Source of the DNA: DATCMU01 sp036563245
Lineage (GTDB): Bacteria; Pseudomonadota; Alphaproteobacteria; Rhizobiales; Devosiaceae
Direction: 5' to 3'
DNA: 64,000 bases
NCBI GenBank assembly: GCA_036563245.1
Contig: DATCMU010000014.1
Span: forward strand, 1 to 64,000
The notes under the pieces are model-generated. The model had not been told where the DNA came from. It did not search any database and saw only the letters and a program-made list of their open reading frames with translations. Positions 24,780 through 32,680 of this stretch are shown piece after piece. Within the stretch, counting starts at the first letter, position 1. Every line of letters starts with the position of its first letter. A program made the position numbers and the translations under genes.

Positions 24780-25268
24780 ATGCGGCACGAGAACCTCTTC
24801 CAATTGGGGATGGACTTGGAAACAAGCACCGCCCAAACGGAAGAATACACTGTCACCGATTCGATTTCCGATCTGGTGACGACCGAGCTGGAGAATCGCA
24901 AGGATCACTTCGTCGTCAAGGACGGAGTGCGCTGCGCCGGCTCGCATCTCATCATCGACTTGTACGACGCCAAGCGGCTCGACGATATCGCGCATATCGA
25001 AGAGGCAATGCGCCTTTGCGTGATCGAGGCGGGTGCCACGCTTCTGCACATGCATCTGCACCGTTTTTCGCCAGAGGGCGTGAGTGGGGTGGCCGTGCTC
25101 GCCGAAAGCCACATCTCCGTGCACACCTGGCCCGAGGCCGGCTACGCGGCGTTCGACGTGTTCATGTGTGGCGATGCGCAGCCAGAAGTGTGCGTCGATA
25201 TTTTGCGCAGGGCCTTTTCGGCGGAAAGGGTTGCGGTACATCTCGAGCTCAGGGGACGGGGCGTTTGA
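24780..25268 (+). CDS. speD: S-adenosylmethionine decarboxylase proenzyme
   Basis: Pyruvoyl enzyme providing decarboxylated AdoMet as aminopropyl donor for spermidine. 162 residues, class 1B type with an N-terminal extension of about 45 residues. Self-cleavage is expected between E109 and S110 in VLAESHISVHTWPEAGY, turning Ser110 into the pyruvoyl group; the His and Cys (VFMCGDA) of the processing site are present. The ATG at 24780 has GGGGAGG upstream. Coupled to speE by a TTGA overlap. Confidence 0.95.
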   Translation: MRHENLFQLGMDLETSTAQTEEYTVTDSISDLVTTELENRKDHFVVKDGVRCAGSHLIIDLYDAKRLDDIAHIEEAMRLCVIEAGATLLHMHLHRFSPEGVSGVAVLAESHISVHTWPEAGYAAFDVFMCGDAQPEVCVDILRRAFSAERVAVHLELRGRGV

Positions 25269-26143
25269 CGCCGCCACCCATTGCGCCGCGCAGACGCCGT
25301 TTCTTCGAGACATTGCACAAGGATGTCGGCTTCCATTTCGATGCCGATGAAGTGCTGTTCGAGGAACGCACGGAGCATCAGGATATGGTGCTCTTTGCGA
25401 ATTCGCGTTTCGGCAAGGTGCTGATGCTGGATGGCGCCACGCAGGTCACGACTGCCGACGAGTTCATCTATCACGAGATGATGGCCCATGTGCCGATCCT
25501 GGCTCATGGCGCGGCAAGGCGCGTTCTGATTGTGGGCGGCGGCGATTGCGGAATTGCCGAAGAAGTGCTGAAGCACAAAGGGATAGAGCGACTTGTTCAA
25601 GTAGAAATCGATGCAGCGGTTCTCGATTTCGCACGCGAGCACTTCGCCGAGTTCAACGCCCCCGTGTTCGAGGACGAGCGCTTTGTCAGCGTGATTGCGG
25701 ACGGCATGGCATATGTGCGGGAAACGTCGGAGCGGTTCGACGTCATCATTGTCGATTCGACAGACCCCTTGGGACCCGGCGAAGTGCTGTTCGGCGAGCC
25801 GTTCTATGCCGCCTGCCGGAAGCTGTTGAACCGGCGCGGCGTGATGGTGAGCCAGAACGGCGTTCCCTTCATGCAACCGCAGGAGCTTGCGACGGCCATG
25901 TCGGCGCTCAGGGCCAGTTTCGAGGATGTCTGGGCTTATGTGGCCGCGATTCCGACCTATGTTGGAGGGCATATGGCAATGGGCTTTTCCGCGACAGGCG
26001 CTGACCTGCGGGTACACAGTATCGAGACAATTGCGGCAAGGTTTGAAACCGCTAGTATCGACACGCGCTACTACACCCCCGCAGTGCATGTCGCGGCCTT
26101 TGCCTTGCCGCGCTATATCGAGCAGATTGTCGGCGGCAATTGA
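25265..26143 (+). CDS. speE: spermidine synthase (polyamine aminopropyltransferase)
   Basis: Transfers aminopropyl from decarboxylated AdoMet to putrescine. About 292 residues from TTG 25265, overlapping speD by four bases. Motifs: the N-terminal beta domain with QDMVLFANSRFGKVLMLDG, substrate gate region TADEFIYHEMMAHVP, the nucleotide loop VLIVGGGDCGIAEE, and the catalytic/putrescine acid motif IIVDSTDPLGPGEVLFGEPF. C-terminal WAYVAAIPTYVGGHMAMGF completes the family pattern. The next downstream ATG would delete the first strands, so the TTG is favoured. Confidence 0.95.
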   Translation: MTPPPIAPRRRRFFETLHKDVGFHFDADEVLFEERTEHQDMVLFANSRFGKVLMLDGATQVTTADEFIYHEMMAHVPILAHGAARRVLIVGGGDCGIAEEVLKHKGIERLVQVEIDAAVLDFAREHFAEFNAPVFEDERFVSVIADGMAYVRETSERFDVIIVDSTDPLGPGEVLFGEPFYAACRKLLNRRGVMVSQNGVPFMQPQELATAMSALRASFEDVWAYVAAIPTYVGGHMAMGFSATGADLRVHSIETIAARFETASIDTRYYTPAVHVAAFALPRYIEQIVGGN

Positions 26144-26200
26144 TCCCTATAGAAACCGATATTTAGTGAGACGTTAATGGCTGCCTGCTAATCGTGCGCT

Positions 26201-27817
26201 GTGGCAGAAGCGGGCTCGCCGTCATTGAAATCGAAGTATTCCCACATCCTGATGCTGGTCAGCGCGATTCTGGCATTCGTGCCAGTGATGGCTGTCGATC
26301 ATCTGCTGGATGGCTATGTGCGGATGCGAGAAGGGGCGAAGCTGCAAAGCTCCGTGGACGCGCTGAGTGCGCAGACGCAGGCTGCAGCCTATGACGCAAT
26401 CAACGCGCTGAGATCGATTCTCGCCGACAGCCCATCGCTTTGCACCCCGACCTTCATCGAGAATGCGCACCGGGAAATGGAGCGCAGCTACTATTTGCGA
26501 CAGGTCCTGGTCGAGGGGCGCGATGGCGTACAGATGTGCGAAGCATATGGAAGCGGGTTCGCGTTCACGCCGATCTCCGCGCCGCTTGCCATACCCGGGC
26601 ACACCGAAAGCATCACCATCGTCAAGTCCGACGGGTTGAAATTCCCGCTGATCAAGGTCACGCAAAGCTTTGGCGCGAACCGGACCGTTTCGGCCTTTGT
26701 CCCGGCGGCGCCCGGCTTTGCAGAGGGCACACCGAGCGGGCTGCCCGTGTCTTCTTTCGTGCGAATCTCGCTCAGCGACGGAACGGCCATCGCGACATCT
26801 GGCGATCCGAGCGGCTTTCAGAACCGGACAACCGACGAGGCTTTCATTTCCGCCGACGGATATGCCGGCGAACTGCCGATCAGGGTCGAATCGGCGGTGC
26901 CTTTTGCAGTCGTTCGTGCCGGCTACGCCGATCTCGACGTCAGCTTCACGATCATTGCCTGCCTGATGAGCGGCGGGTTCCTGGCGCTGGCGCTGCAATA
27001 CGTACGCCAATCGAACCTGCCGTCGGTCGATCTGGAACGGGCTATCGTCAACGGCGAACTCAAGCCCTATTACCAGCCAGTGATCGACCTGAGCACCGGG
27101 CGGCTTTCCGGCTGCGAGGTGCTGATCCGGTGGGTGCGAAAGAACGGCGAGATCGTCCCACCCGGTTCCTTCATCGACTATGCGGAACTGAGCGGGCTGG
27201 CCATTCCCATGACGCTGAGCCTCATGCAGCAGGTGCGCAACGACCTGGGGGAACTGTGCACGCAGATCGGTCCGTTCAAGATCGGCATCAACCTGTTCGC
27301 CGGGCATTTCCTCGACGGGACCATCGTGGAGGACGTGCAGGCGATCTTTGGTGGCACGCCGGTGGATTTCCGCCAGCTGGTCTTCGAAATCACCGAGCGC
27401 CGGCCGCTTGGCAATTCGCTCCAGGCAAACAGCGTGATCGCGGGCCTGCATTCACTGGGGTGCAGGATTGCGATGGACGACGCGGGCACCGGCCATTCCA
27501 ATCTTGCGTATCTTCAAACCCTGGGCGTCGACATCATCAAGATCGACCGGGTCTTCGTCGACATGGTGCGCCAACGCGGAACGCCGGTGCCCGTTCTTGA
27601 CGCCCTTATCAGCATCGCCCGCGATCTTGGAACCGAGATCATCGCTGAGGGCGTGGAGACCGAGGAACAGGCTCTTTACCTGCGCGACCGCGGCGTCGTG
27701 ATGGCCCAGGGCTTCCTGTTTTCGCGCGCGCTGCCCTGCGATGCCTTCGTCCGGCTGGCCCGCCAGTTGAACCGCCAACGCGACCCCGCGCCCGAACACG
27801 CCACCGAAGCGGCATAA
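26201..27817 (+). CDS. membrane-anchored CSS/EAL cyclic-di-GMP phosphodiesterase
   Basis: 538 residues from a GTG start. Two membrane segments (ILMLVSAILAFVPVMAV and TIIACLMSGGFLALALQYV) bracket a periplasmic domain of about 215 residues that carries two Cys pairs typical of the CSS redox-sensing family (SLCTPTF, QMCEAYG). The cytosolic EAL domain starts near residue 285: YYQPVIDLSTGRLSGCEVLIRW (EVL instead of EAL, catalytic Glu kept), FEITERRPL, MDDAGTGHSN, IKIDRVFVDMV, AEGVETEEQ and QGFLFSRAL. Metal and lysine residues appear retained, so hydrolysis of c-di-GMP is expected. No GGDEF domain. It may follow the spe genes on the same transcript. Confidence 0.9.
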   Translation: MAEAGSPSLKSKYSHILMLVSAILAFVPVMAVDHLLDGYVRMREGAKLQSSVDALSAQTQAAAYDAINALRSILADSPSLCTPTFIENAHREMERSYYLRQVLVEGRDGVQMCEAYGSGFAFTPISAPLAIPGHTESITIVKSDGLKFPLIKVTQSFGANRTVSAFVPAAPGFAEGTPSGLPVSSFVRISLSDGTAIATSGDPSGFQNRTTDEAFISADGYAGELPIRVESAVPFAVVRAGYADLDVSFTIIACLMSGGFLALALQYVRQSNLPSVDLERAIVNGELKPYYQPVIDLSTGRLSGCEVLIRWVRKNGEIVPPGSFIDYAELSGLAIPMTLSLMQQVRNDLGELCTQIGPFKIGINLFAGHFLDGTIVEDVQAIFGGTPVDFRQLVFEITERRPLGNSLQANSVIAGLHSLGCRIAMDDAGTGHSNLAYLQTLGVDIIKIDRVFVDMVRQRGTPVPVLDALISIARDLGTEIIAEGVETEEQALYLRDRGVVMAQGFLFSRALPCDAFVRLARQLNRQRDPAPEHATEAA

Positions 27818-27885
27818 GCTTCGGAGTCCGATTGGCGGATCGTTCGCTGCGGCTTTTCTTTTTGCCGATTTGGTGGCAGGTAATT

Positions 27886-27898
27886 GCTCCCTGGGAGC
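27886..27898. repeat. short palindrome upstream of maeB
   Basis: GCTCCC and GGGAGC around a single T lie 54 bases before the maeB start, in the gap after the EAL gene. Too tight to form an RNA hairpin; could be a protein-binding site. Confidence 0.3.
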
Positions 27899-27951
27899 CG
27901 GCGCCGCATCCGTCCCGACGGTGAAAGGCTGCCGGAAGAGTGAGGAAAGTC

Positions 27952-30249
27952 ATGTCCAACGACCCGCGCGAGCAGCACGCGGCGCTTCGCGAGGCGGCGC
28001 TGCATTTCCACCAGTGGCCGAAGCCGGGAAAGCTCGAAGTCAATCCAACCAAGCCCCTGGGCAATCAGCGCGACCTGGCGCTGGCCTATTCCCCGGGCGT
28101 TGCGGCGCCTTGTGAAGAGATTGCGGCGAATCCGGAGACCGTGTCGGCCTATACGTCGCGCGGCAATCTGGTGGCGGTCATTTCAAACGGCACGGCCGTG
28201 CTGGGCCTTGGGGCCATCGGCGCGCTGGCTTCCAAGCCAGTGATGGAGGGCAAGGCGGTCCTGTTCAAGAAGTTCGCCGGAATCGATGTCTTCGATATCG
28301 AAATCAACGAGAACGACCCGCGCAAGCTGATCGAGGTCATCGCACCCCTCGAACCGACATTCGGCGGCATCAATCTCGAGGACATTCGCGCGCCGGATTG
28401 CTTCGAGGTGGAGGAAGCGCTCAGGGCTCGGATGAACATCCCCGTTTTCCACGACGACCAGCACGGCACGGCAATCATCGTCGCGGCGGCGGTGATGAAC
28501 GGGCTGGAGTTGGCGGGCAAGAAGATCGAGGACGTCAAGATCTGCACCTCGGGTGCAGGTGCAGCGGCAATCGCCTGCCTCAATCTGCTCGTCAGCCTTG
28601 GGGCAAGGCGCGAAAATATCTGGGTTGCGGACAAGGAAGGTCTCCTGACCACGGCGCGCAACGAGCCGCTCGACAAGTGGCGCGCGCATTTCGTGCAGCA
28701 AAGCAACGCCACCGAACTGGCGGAGGTGATGCACGGTGCAGACGTGTTCCTGGGGTTGTCCGCTGCCGGCGCGTTGAAGCCCGAAATGCTCGAGAACATG
28801 GCGGCGAATCCGCTGATCATGGCGCTGGCCAATCCCGTGCCGGAAATCATGCCGGAACTGGCGAAGGCGGTGCGGCCGGACGCGATGGTGTGCACCGGAC
28901 GCTCGGACTATCCCAACCAGGTCAACAACGTCCTGTGCTTCCCGTTCATCTTCCGTGGCGCGCTCGATGTCGGCGCGACCGCGATCAACGAGGAAATGAA
29001 GCTGGCTGCGGTGCAGGCCATTGCCAAGCTGGCGCACGAACCGGCACTGGAGGCGTCGCAAACCGGTGCGGGAACGGTCTTTGGCCCCGACCACCTCATT
29101 CCCAATCCATTCGACCAGCGGCTGATCCTCAGGATCGCGCCGGCGGTTGCGAAAGCGGCGATGGACAGCGGCGTGGCCAAGCGTCCGCTCGCCGATTTCG
29201 ATGCCTACAAGGACAGTCTGAACCGCTTCGTGTTCCGGTCCGGCATGGTCATGAAGCCGATCATCGAGCAGGCGCAGGCCAGCCTGAAACGCATCGCGTT
29301 TGCAGATGGCGAGGACGAGCGGGTGCTTCGCGCAACCCAGGTGCTGCTCGAGGACCGGTTGGCCCGGCCCATACTGATCGGGCGTCCGGCAGTGATCGAA
29401 CAGCGCATCAAGCGTTTCGGGCTTACGCTCAATCCGGGCAAGGACTTCGAGATCATCAATCCCGAGGACGATCCGCGGTATCGCGACTACGTGGCCCTGT
29501 TCCACTCGCTGGTCGGGCGACTGGGCGTGACCCCGGATACGGCGCGCACGATCGTTCGCACCAACACCACGGTGATCGGGGCGCTGGCGGTCAAGCGCGG
29601 CGAGGCGGATGGCCTCATCTGCGGGCTGGAAGGGCGCTACATCAAGCACGTGCGCGACATCAAGTCGATCGTGGGGCTGAACGAGGGCATTTCTGACGTA
29701 TCCGCCCTCTCGATGCTGATCATGCCGCGGGGCGTGTTCTTCCTTGCAGATACCTATGTGAACATGGACCCCAGCGTCGATGAACTGGTGTCCATCGTTC
29801 TGCAGGCCCGTGGGCACCTGCGCCGTTTCAACATCGAGGCGCGCGTGGCGCTGCTGAGCTATTCGAACTTCGGCTCGCGCGACGGCGAGACCTCGGAAAA
29901 GATGCGACAGACCTACATTCGCCTCAAGCAGGTGGCGCCCGACCTGATCGTTGAGGGCGAGATGCAGGGCGATCTGGCCATGAGCCAGATGCTGCGCGAG
30001 CGCTATATTCCGGATACCGTGCTCAAGGGCGAAGCCAATCTGCTGGTGTTCCCGAACCTTGATTCGGCCAACCTCTCCATGACGCTTCTCAAGGAAATGA
30101 CCAATGCGCTGGCCGTGGGACCGATCCTGATGGGACCGCAGAGCCCGGCGCACATTCTCGCGCCATCGGTCACCAGCCGCGGCATCGTCAACATGGCGGC
30201 GATCGCTGCAAGCGAGGCAATTGCACTGGACGCGCAGACGGGCGGCTGA
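27952..30249 (+). CDS. maeB: NADP-dependent malic enzyme with phosphotransacetylase-like domain
   Basis: Oxidative decarboxylation of malate to pyruvate with NADPH formation. About 765 residues. Residues 1-430 form the malic enzyme part: LALAYSPGVAAPCEEIA, NDPRKLIEVIAPLEPTFGGI, IPVFHDDQHGTAII, ICTSGAGAAAIACLNLL (NADP site) and LANPVPEIMPELAK. The remainder resembles phosphate acetyltransferase (FADGEDERVLRATQVLLED, LIMPRGVFFLADTYVNMD, VGPILMGPQSPAHILAPS) and is regulatory in known MaeB proteins. ATG at 27952 has AGGAAAG upstream; GTG 27940 is the alternative. Confidence 0.97.
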   Translation: MSNDPREQHAALREAALHFHQWPKPGKLEVNPTKPLGNQRDLALAYSPGVAAPCEEIAANPETVSAYTSRGNLVAVISNGTAVLGLGAIGALASKPVMEGKAVLFKKFAGIDVFDIEINENDPRKLIEVIAPLEPTFGGINLEDIRAPDCFEVEEALRARMNIPVFHDDQHGTAIIVAAAVMNGLELAGKKIEDVKICTSGAGAAAIACLNLLVSLGARRENIWVADKEGLLTTARNEPLDKWRAHFVQQSNATELAEVMHGADVFLGLSAAGALKPEMLENMAANPLIMALANPVPEIMPELAKAVRPDAMVCTGRSDYPNQVNNVLCFPFIFRGALDVGATAINEEMKLAAVQAIAKLAHEPALEASQTGAGTVFGPDHLIPNPFDQRLILRIAPAVAKAAMDSGVAKRPLADFDAYKDSLNRFVFRSGMVMKPIIEQAQASLKRIAFADGEDERVLRATQVLLEDRLARPILIGRPAVIEQRIKRFGLTLNPGKDFEIINPEDDPRYRDYVALFHSLVGRLGVTPDTARTIVRTNTTVIGALAVKRGEADGLICGLEGRYIKHVRDIKSIVGLNEGISDVSALSMLIMPRGVFFLADTYVNMDPSVDELVSIVLQARGHLRRFNIEARVALLSYSNFGSRDGETSEKMRQTYIRLKQVAPDLIVEGEMQGDLAMSQMLRERYIPDTVLKGEANLLVFPNLDSANLSMTLLKEMTNALAVGPILMGPQSPAHILAPSVTSRGIVNMAAIAASEAIALDAQTGG

Positions 30250-30259
30250 GCCCGTCCGT

Positions 30260-30295
30260 GCCGAGACTGCCGCCCTACTGGAAGGCAGTCTCGGC
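30260..30295. repeat. perfect 12-base inverted repeat at the maeB/amn convergent junction
   Basis: GCCGAGACTGCC at 30260-30271 pairs exactly with GGCAGTCTCGGC at 30284-30295; the 12-base loop holds the amn stop codon. It lies 10 bases after maeB. RNA from either strand can form it, but there is no T-tract, so it may be a bidirectional terminator without U-tail or a mRNA 3' end protector. Confidence 0.6.
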
Positions 30296-31750
30296 GAACG
30301 AGCGCAGCTTGCGCGAGTGGAGGCGCTCCGGGGGCTGGTCGCGCAATATTTCCATGGCGCGCAGCCCGATAAGCAGGTGGCGATTGACCTGGGTCCTGTA
30401 GAACTCCGAGGCCATGCCGGGGAGTTTCAGTTCGCCATGCAGGGGCTTGTCCGAAACGCACAGCAATGTGCCGTAGGGCACCCGGAAGCGGAAGCCGTTG
30501 GCGGCAATCGTGGCGCTTTCCATGTCCAGTCCGATGGCCCGCGACTGGCTGAGCCGCTGGGTGATTTCGCGCTGATCGCGCAGTTCCCAGTTGCGATTGT
30601 CCATGGTGGCGACCGTGCCCGTTCGCATGATGCGCTTGATCTCTATGCCTTCGAGCTTGGTCACCTGGGCCACGGCGCGCTCAAGCGCGACCTGCACCTC
30701 GGCCAGTGCCGGGATCGGCACGGTGAGCGGCACGTCGGCGTCGAGCACCTTGTCCTCGCGCACATAGGCGTGCGCCAGAACGTAGTCGCCAAGCGCCTGG
30801 GAGTTGCGAAGGCCGGCGCAGTGACCCAGCATCAGCCATGCGTGCGGGCGCAGGACAGCAACGTGATCGGACATTGTCTTGGCGTTTGAAGGCCCGACCC
30901 CGATGTTGATCATGGTGATGCCGCGATTGTTCTCGGCGACGAGGTGATAGGCCGGCATCTGGGGCAAGCGTCCCACCAATTCCCCCTCGCTCCCGCCGCC
31001 TTCGCGCGTGCTGTGGGTGATGCGGTTTCCCGGCTCCACGAAGGCCTTGTATTCAGGGTGACCTTCGGCCATCCAGCGATGGGCGACGCGGCAGAATTCA
31101 TCCACGTAGAACTGGTAGTTGGTGAAGATCACGAAGTTCTGGAAGTGCAGTGCGTCGGTGGCGGTGTAGTGCGCAAGACGATGCAGCGAATAGTCGATGC
31201 GCGGCGCGGTGAATGCCGCCAGAGGGTAGGGGCCGCCGGCCGGCGGAATATAGGTGCCGTTGGCGATTTCGTCGTCGGTGTGGGTCAGATCGGGCGCATC
31301 GAAGATGTCGCGCAGGGGCACGTCCAGCGCGTTGAGCGCCGCGCCGTCCAGCCGTTCCTTGGGGCTGACCGCGAAGTGAAGCGGAATTGGCGTCTCGGAC
31401 TCGCCGATTTCCACCACGCCGTCGTAATTCTTCAGAATGAGGCCGAACTGCTCGATCAGGTAGTTCCGGAACAGCTCGGGGTCGGTCAGCGTCGTGTGAT
31501 AGAGGCCCGGGCTATGCAGAAAGCCATAGGGTAGGCGGGAATCGACTTTCTGGTAGCTGCTCGAAGTCACCTGTGCCTGCGGATAGAATGCCCGCACCTT
31601 GCCATCGGGCACTTTCCCCTTGGCCAGGTCCATCAGGTGCGCGTGGATGAACCCGGTATTGCGCCGATAGATATGGGCGACATATTCCCAGGCCGCGACG
31701 GGATCGCGGAAGGTCTTGTTGGGAAGGGGCTCGGGCGTGATGAAACTCAT
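30275..31750 (-). CDS. amn: AMP nucleosidase
   Basis: Hydrolyses AMP to adenine and ribose-5-phosphate, adjusting adenylate pools. About 491 residues. The N-terminal regulatory domain has AAWEYVAHIYRRNTGFIHAH, YQKVDSRLPYGFLHSPGLYH; the C-terminal phosphorylase-like domain shows INIGVGPSNAKTMSDHVAV, LMLGHCAGLRNSQALGDYV, and the purine-site AIGLDMESATIAANGFRF. The frame continues to 31957 but ATG 31748-31750 gives the family N-terminus MSFITPEPLP. Convergent with maeB. Confidence 0.96.
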   Translation of the reverse strand: MSFITPEPLPNKTFRDPVAAWEYVAHIYRRNTGFIHAHLMDLAKGKVPDGKVRAFYPQAQVTSSSYQKVDSRLPYGFLHSPGLYHTTLTDPELFRNYLIEQFGLILKNYDGVVEIGESETPIPLHFAVSPKERLDGAALNALDVPLRDIFDAPDLTHTDDEIANGTYIPPAGGPYPLAAFTAPRIDYSLHRLAHYTATDALHFQNFVIFTNYQFYVDEFCRVAHRWMAEGHPEYKAFVEPGNRITHSTREGGGSEGELVGRLPQMPAYHLVAENNRGITMINIGVGPSNAKTMSDHVAVLRPHAWLMLGHCAGLRNSQALGDYVLAHAYVREDKVLDADVPLTVPIPALAEVQVALERAVAQVTKLEGIEIKRIMRTGTVATMDNRNWELRDQREITQRLSQSRAIGLDMESATIAANGFRFRVPYGTLLCVSDKPLHGELKLPGMASEFYRTQVNRHLLIGLRAMEILRDQPPERLHSRKLRSFAETAFQ

Positions 31751-32227
31751 TGTATTCTCCAATAGGTCCGGGCAACACCTTCTTACCGCTCCCGGGCGAA
31801 ACATGCATATGGGTTCGGCGTCTCCTCGGCAACCAGATGTCGCCTGGCCATTGCCGATCACGCTTTGGTGAAAGACCTTTTCCTGCCGCGAATATGCTCC
31901 ATCTTTGTGTGTGAGCTCATCGGGATTGGCAAACGATCCATGCACTGGTGAGCGCAAGCGCTGCCGCCGCAGTCCCCCAAGCCCTCAACAGTGCGGCTGC
32001 AGCGCCCCCCTCAAGGCCGCGGCTGCCTTCGCTGGCGCTGCGGCCTTTCTTCATGCCGATCATCCGGCAAAACCGGGCAATTCGGCCAAGGGCGGTTTAC
32101 ATCGCCGCCGTGATGGTTAGGCTGGTCCCACATGGGCGACGCCTTGCGCGTAACGCCGAGAGCGCGAGCCGGCCGCGAGAAAGCGTGTTGCCGGCCAGAC
32201 AGCAATCTCCCAACACAAAGGTATCTC
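31751..32227. other. 477-base gene-free stretch between amn and FKBP gene
   Basis: Divergent intergenic region. It contains no convincing gene. A 45-codon minus-strand frame at 31917-32054 has weak start signals and an Ala-rich product; the plus-strand frames are low in quality too. The one clear structure is a strong hairpin at 32013-32047. It should hold the promoters of both flanking genes, but I could not pick them reliably. No tRNA, 4.5S or 6S RNA pattern was recognised. Confidence 0.5.
32013..32047 (+). terminator. strong hairpin with TCTT tail inside the long gap
   Basis: AAGGCCGC at 32013-32020 pairs with GCGGCCTT at 32040-32047, with an inner GCC/GGC pair around TTCGCT. The plus strand continues TCTTCAT. 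It looks like an intrinsic terminator with a poor U-tract for a plus-strand RNA, although no gene precedes it on that strand. Confidence 0.35.
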
Positions 32228-32656
32228 ATGACGCAAGCCAAGCAGGGCGACACCGTCCGCATTCACTACAGGGGTTCCCTGACCGATGGCACCCAGTTCG
32301 ACAGTTCCGAAGGACGCGATCCGCTGGAATTCGTGTTGGGTTCCGGACAGATCATCAAGGGGCTGGACGCAGAAGTCGAAGGCATGGAAGTCGGGCAAAA
32401 GAGCAAGGTGACCATTCCCTCGGACCAGGCCTATGGTGCCCGTGACCCCGAGCAGGTGCAGGAAGTGCCGCGCTCTGCCATACCGGCCGAGATCGACCTC
32501 AGCATCGGCATGCCGTTGCAGGCCAGCATGCCGGACGGGCGGCAAGTGCAACTGATCGTTGCGGAAATCGCCGACGACACGGTCAAGCTCGATGCCAACC
32601 ATCCGCTCGCCGGGCAGGACCTCGTGTTCGAGGTCGAACTGGTCGAGATCGTCTAG
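32228..32656 (+). CDS. FKBP-type peptidyl-prolyl cis-trans isomerase, SlyD-like
   Basis: 142 residues, cytosolic (no signal peptide). FKBP core: VRIHYRGSLTDGTQFDSSEG, then FVLGSGQIIKGLDAEVEGM, the IF (insert-in-flap) segment around KVTIPSDQAYGARDPEQ and the closing ANHPLAGQDLVFEVELVEI, as in SlyD-type isomerases that also act as holdase chaperones. The His/Cys-rich metal tail of E. coli SlyD is missing. ATG 32228 is the start with ACACAAAGG upstream; the frame goes further up with no similarity. Convergent with the alcohol dehydrogenase. Confidence 0.93.
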   Translation: MTQAKQGDTVRIHYRGSLTDGTQFDSSEGRDPLEFVLGSGQIIKGLDAEVEGMEVGQKSKVTIPSDQAYGARDPEQVQEVPRSAIPAEIDLSIGMPLQASMPDGRQVQLIVAEIADDTVKLDANHPLAGQDLVFEVELVEIV

Positions 32657-32680
32657 CTGCAAGATAGCCTGACGCGATGC

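Noticed and set aside
28183..30153. 656-codon open frame opposite maeB
   Set aside because: Shadow of maeB; translation is rich in His/Arg and lacks any recognisable domain.
31917..32054. 45-codon Ala-rich minus-strand frame in the amn-FKBP gap
   Set aside because: Weak ribosome-binding site and no similarity; the hairpin at 32013-32047 accounts for part of its composition.
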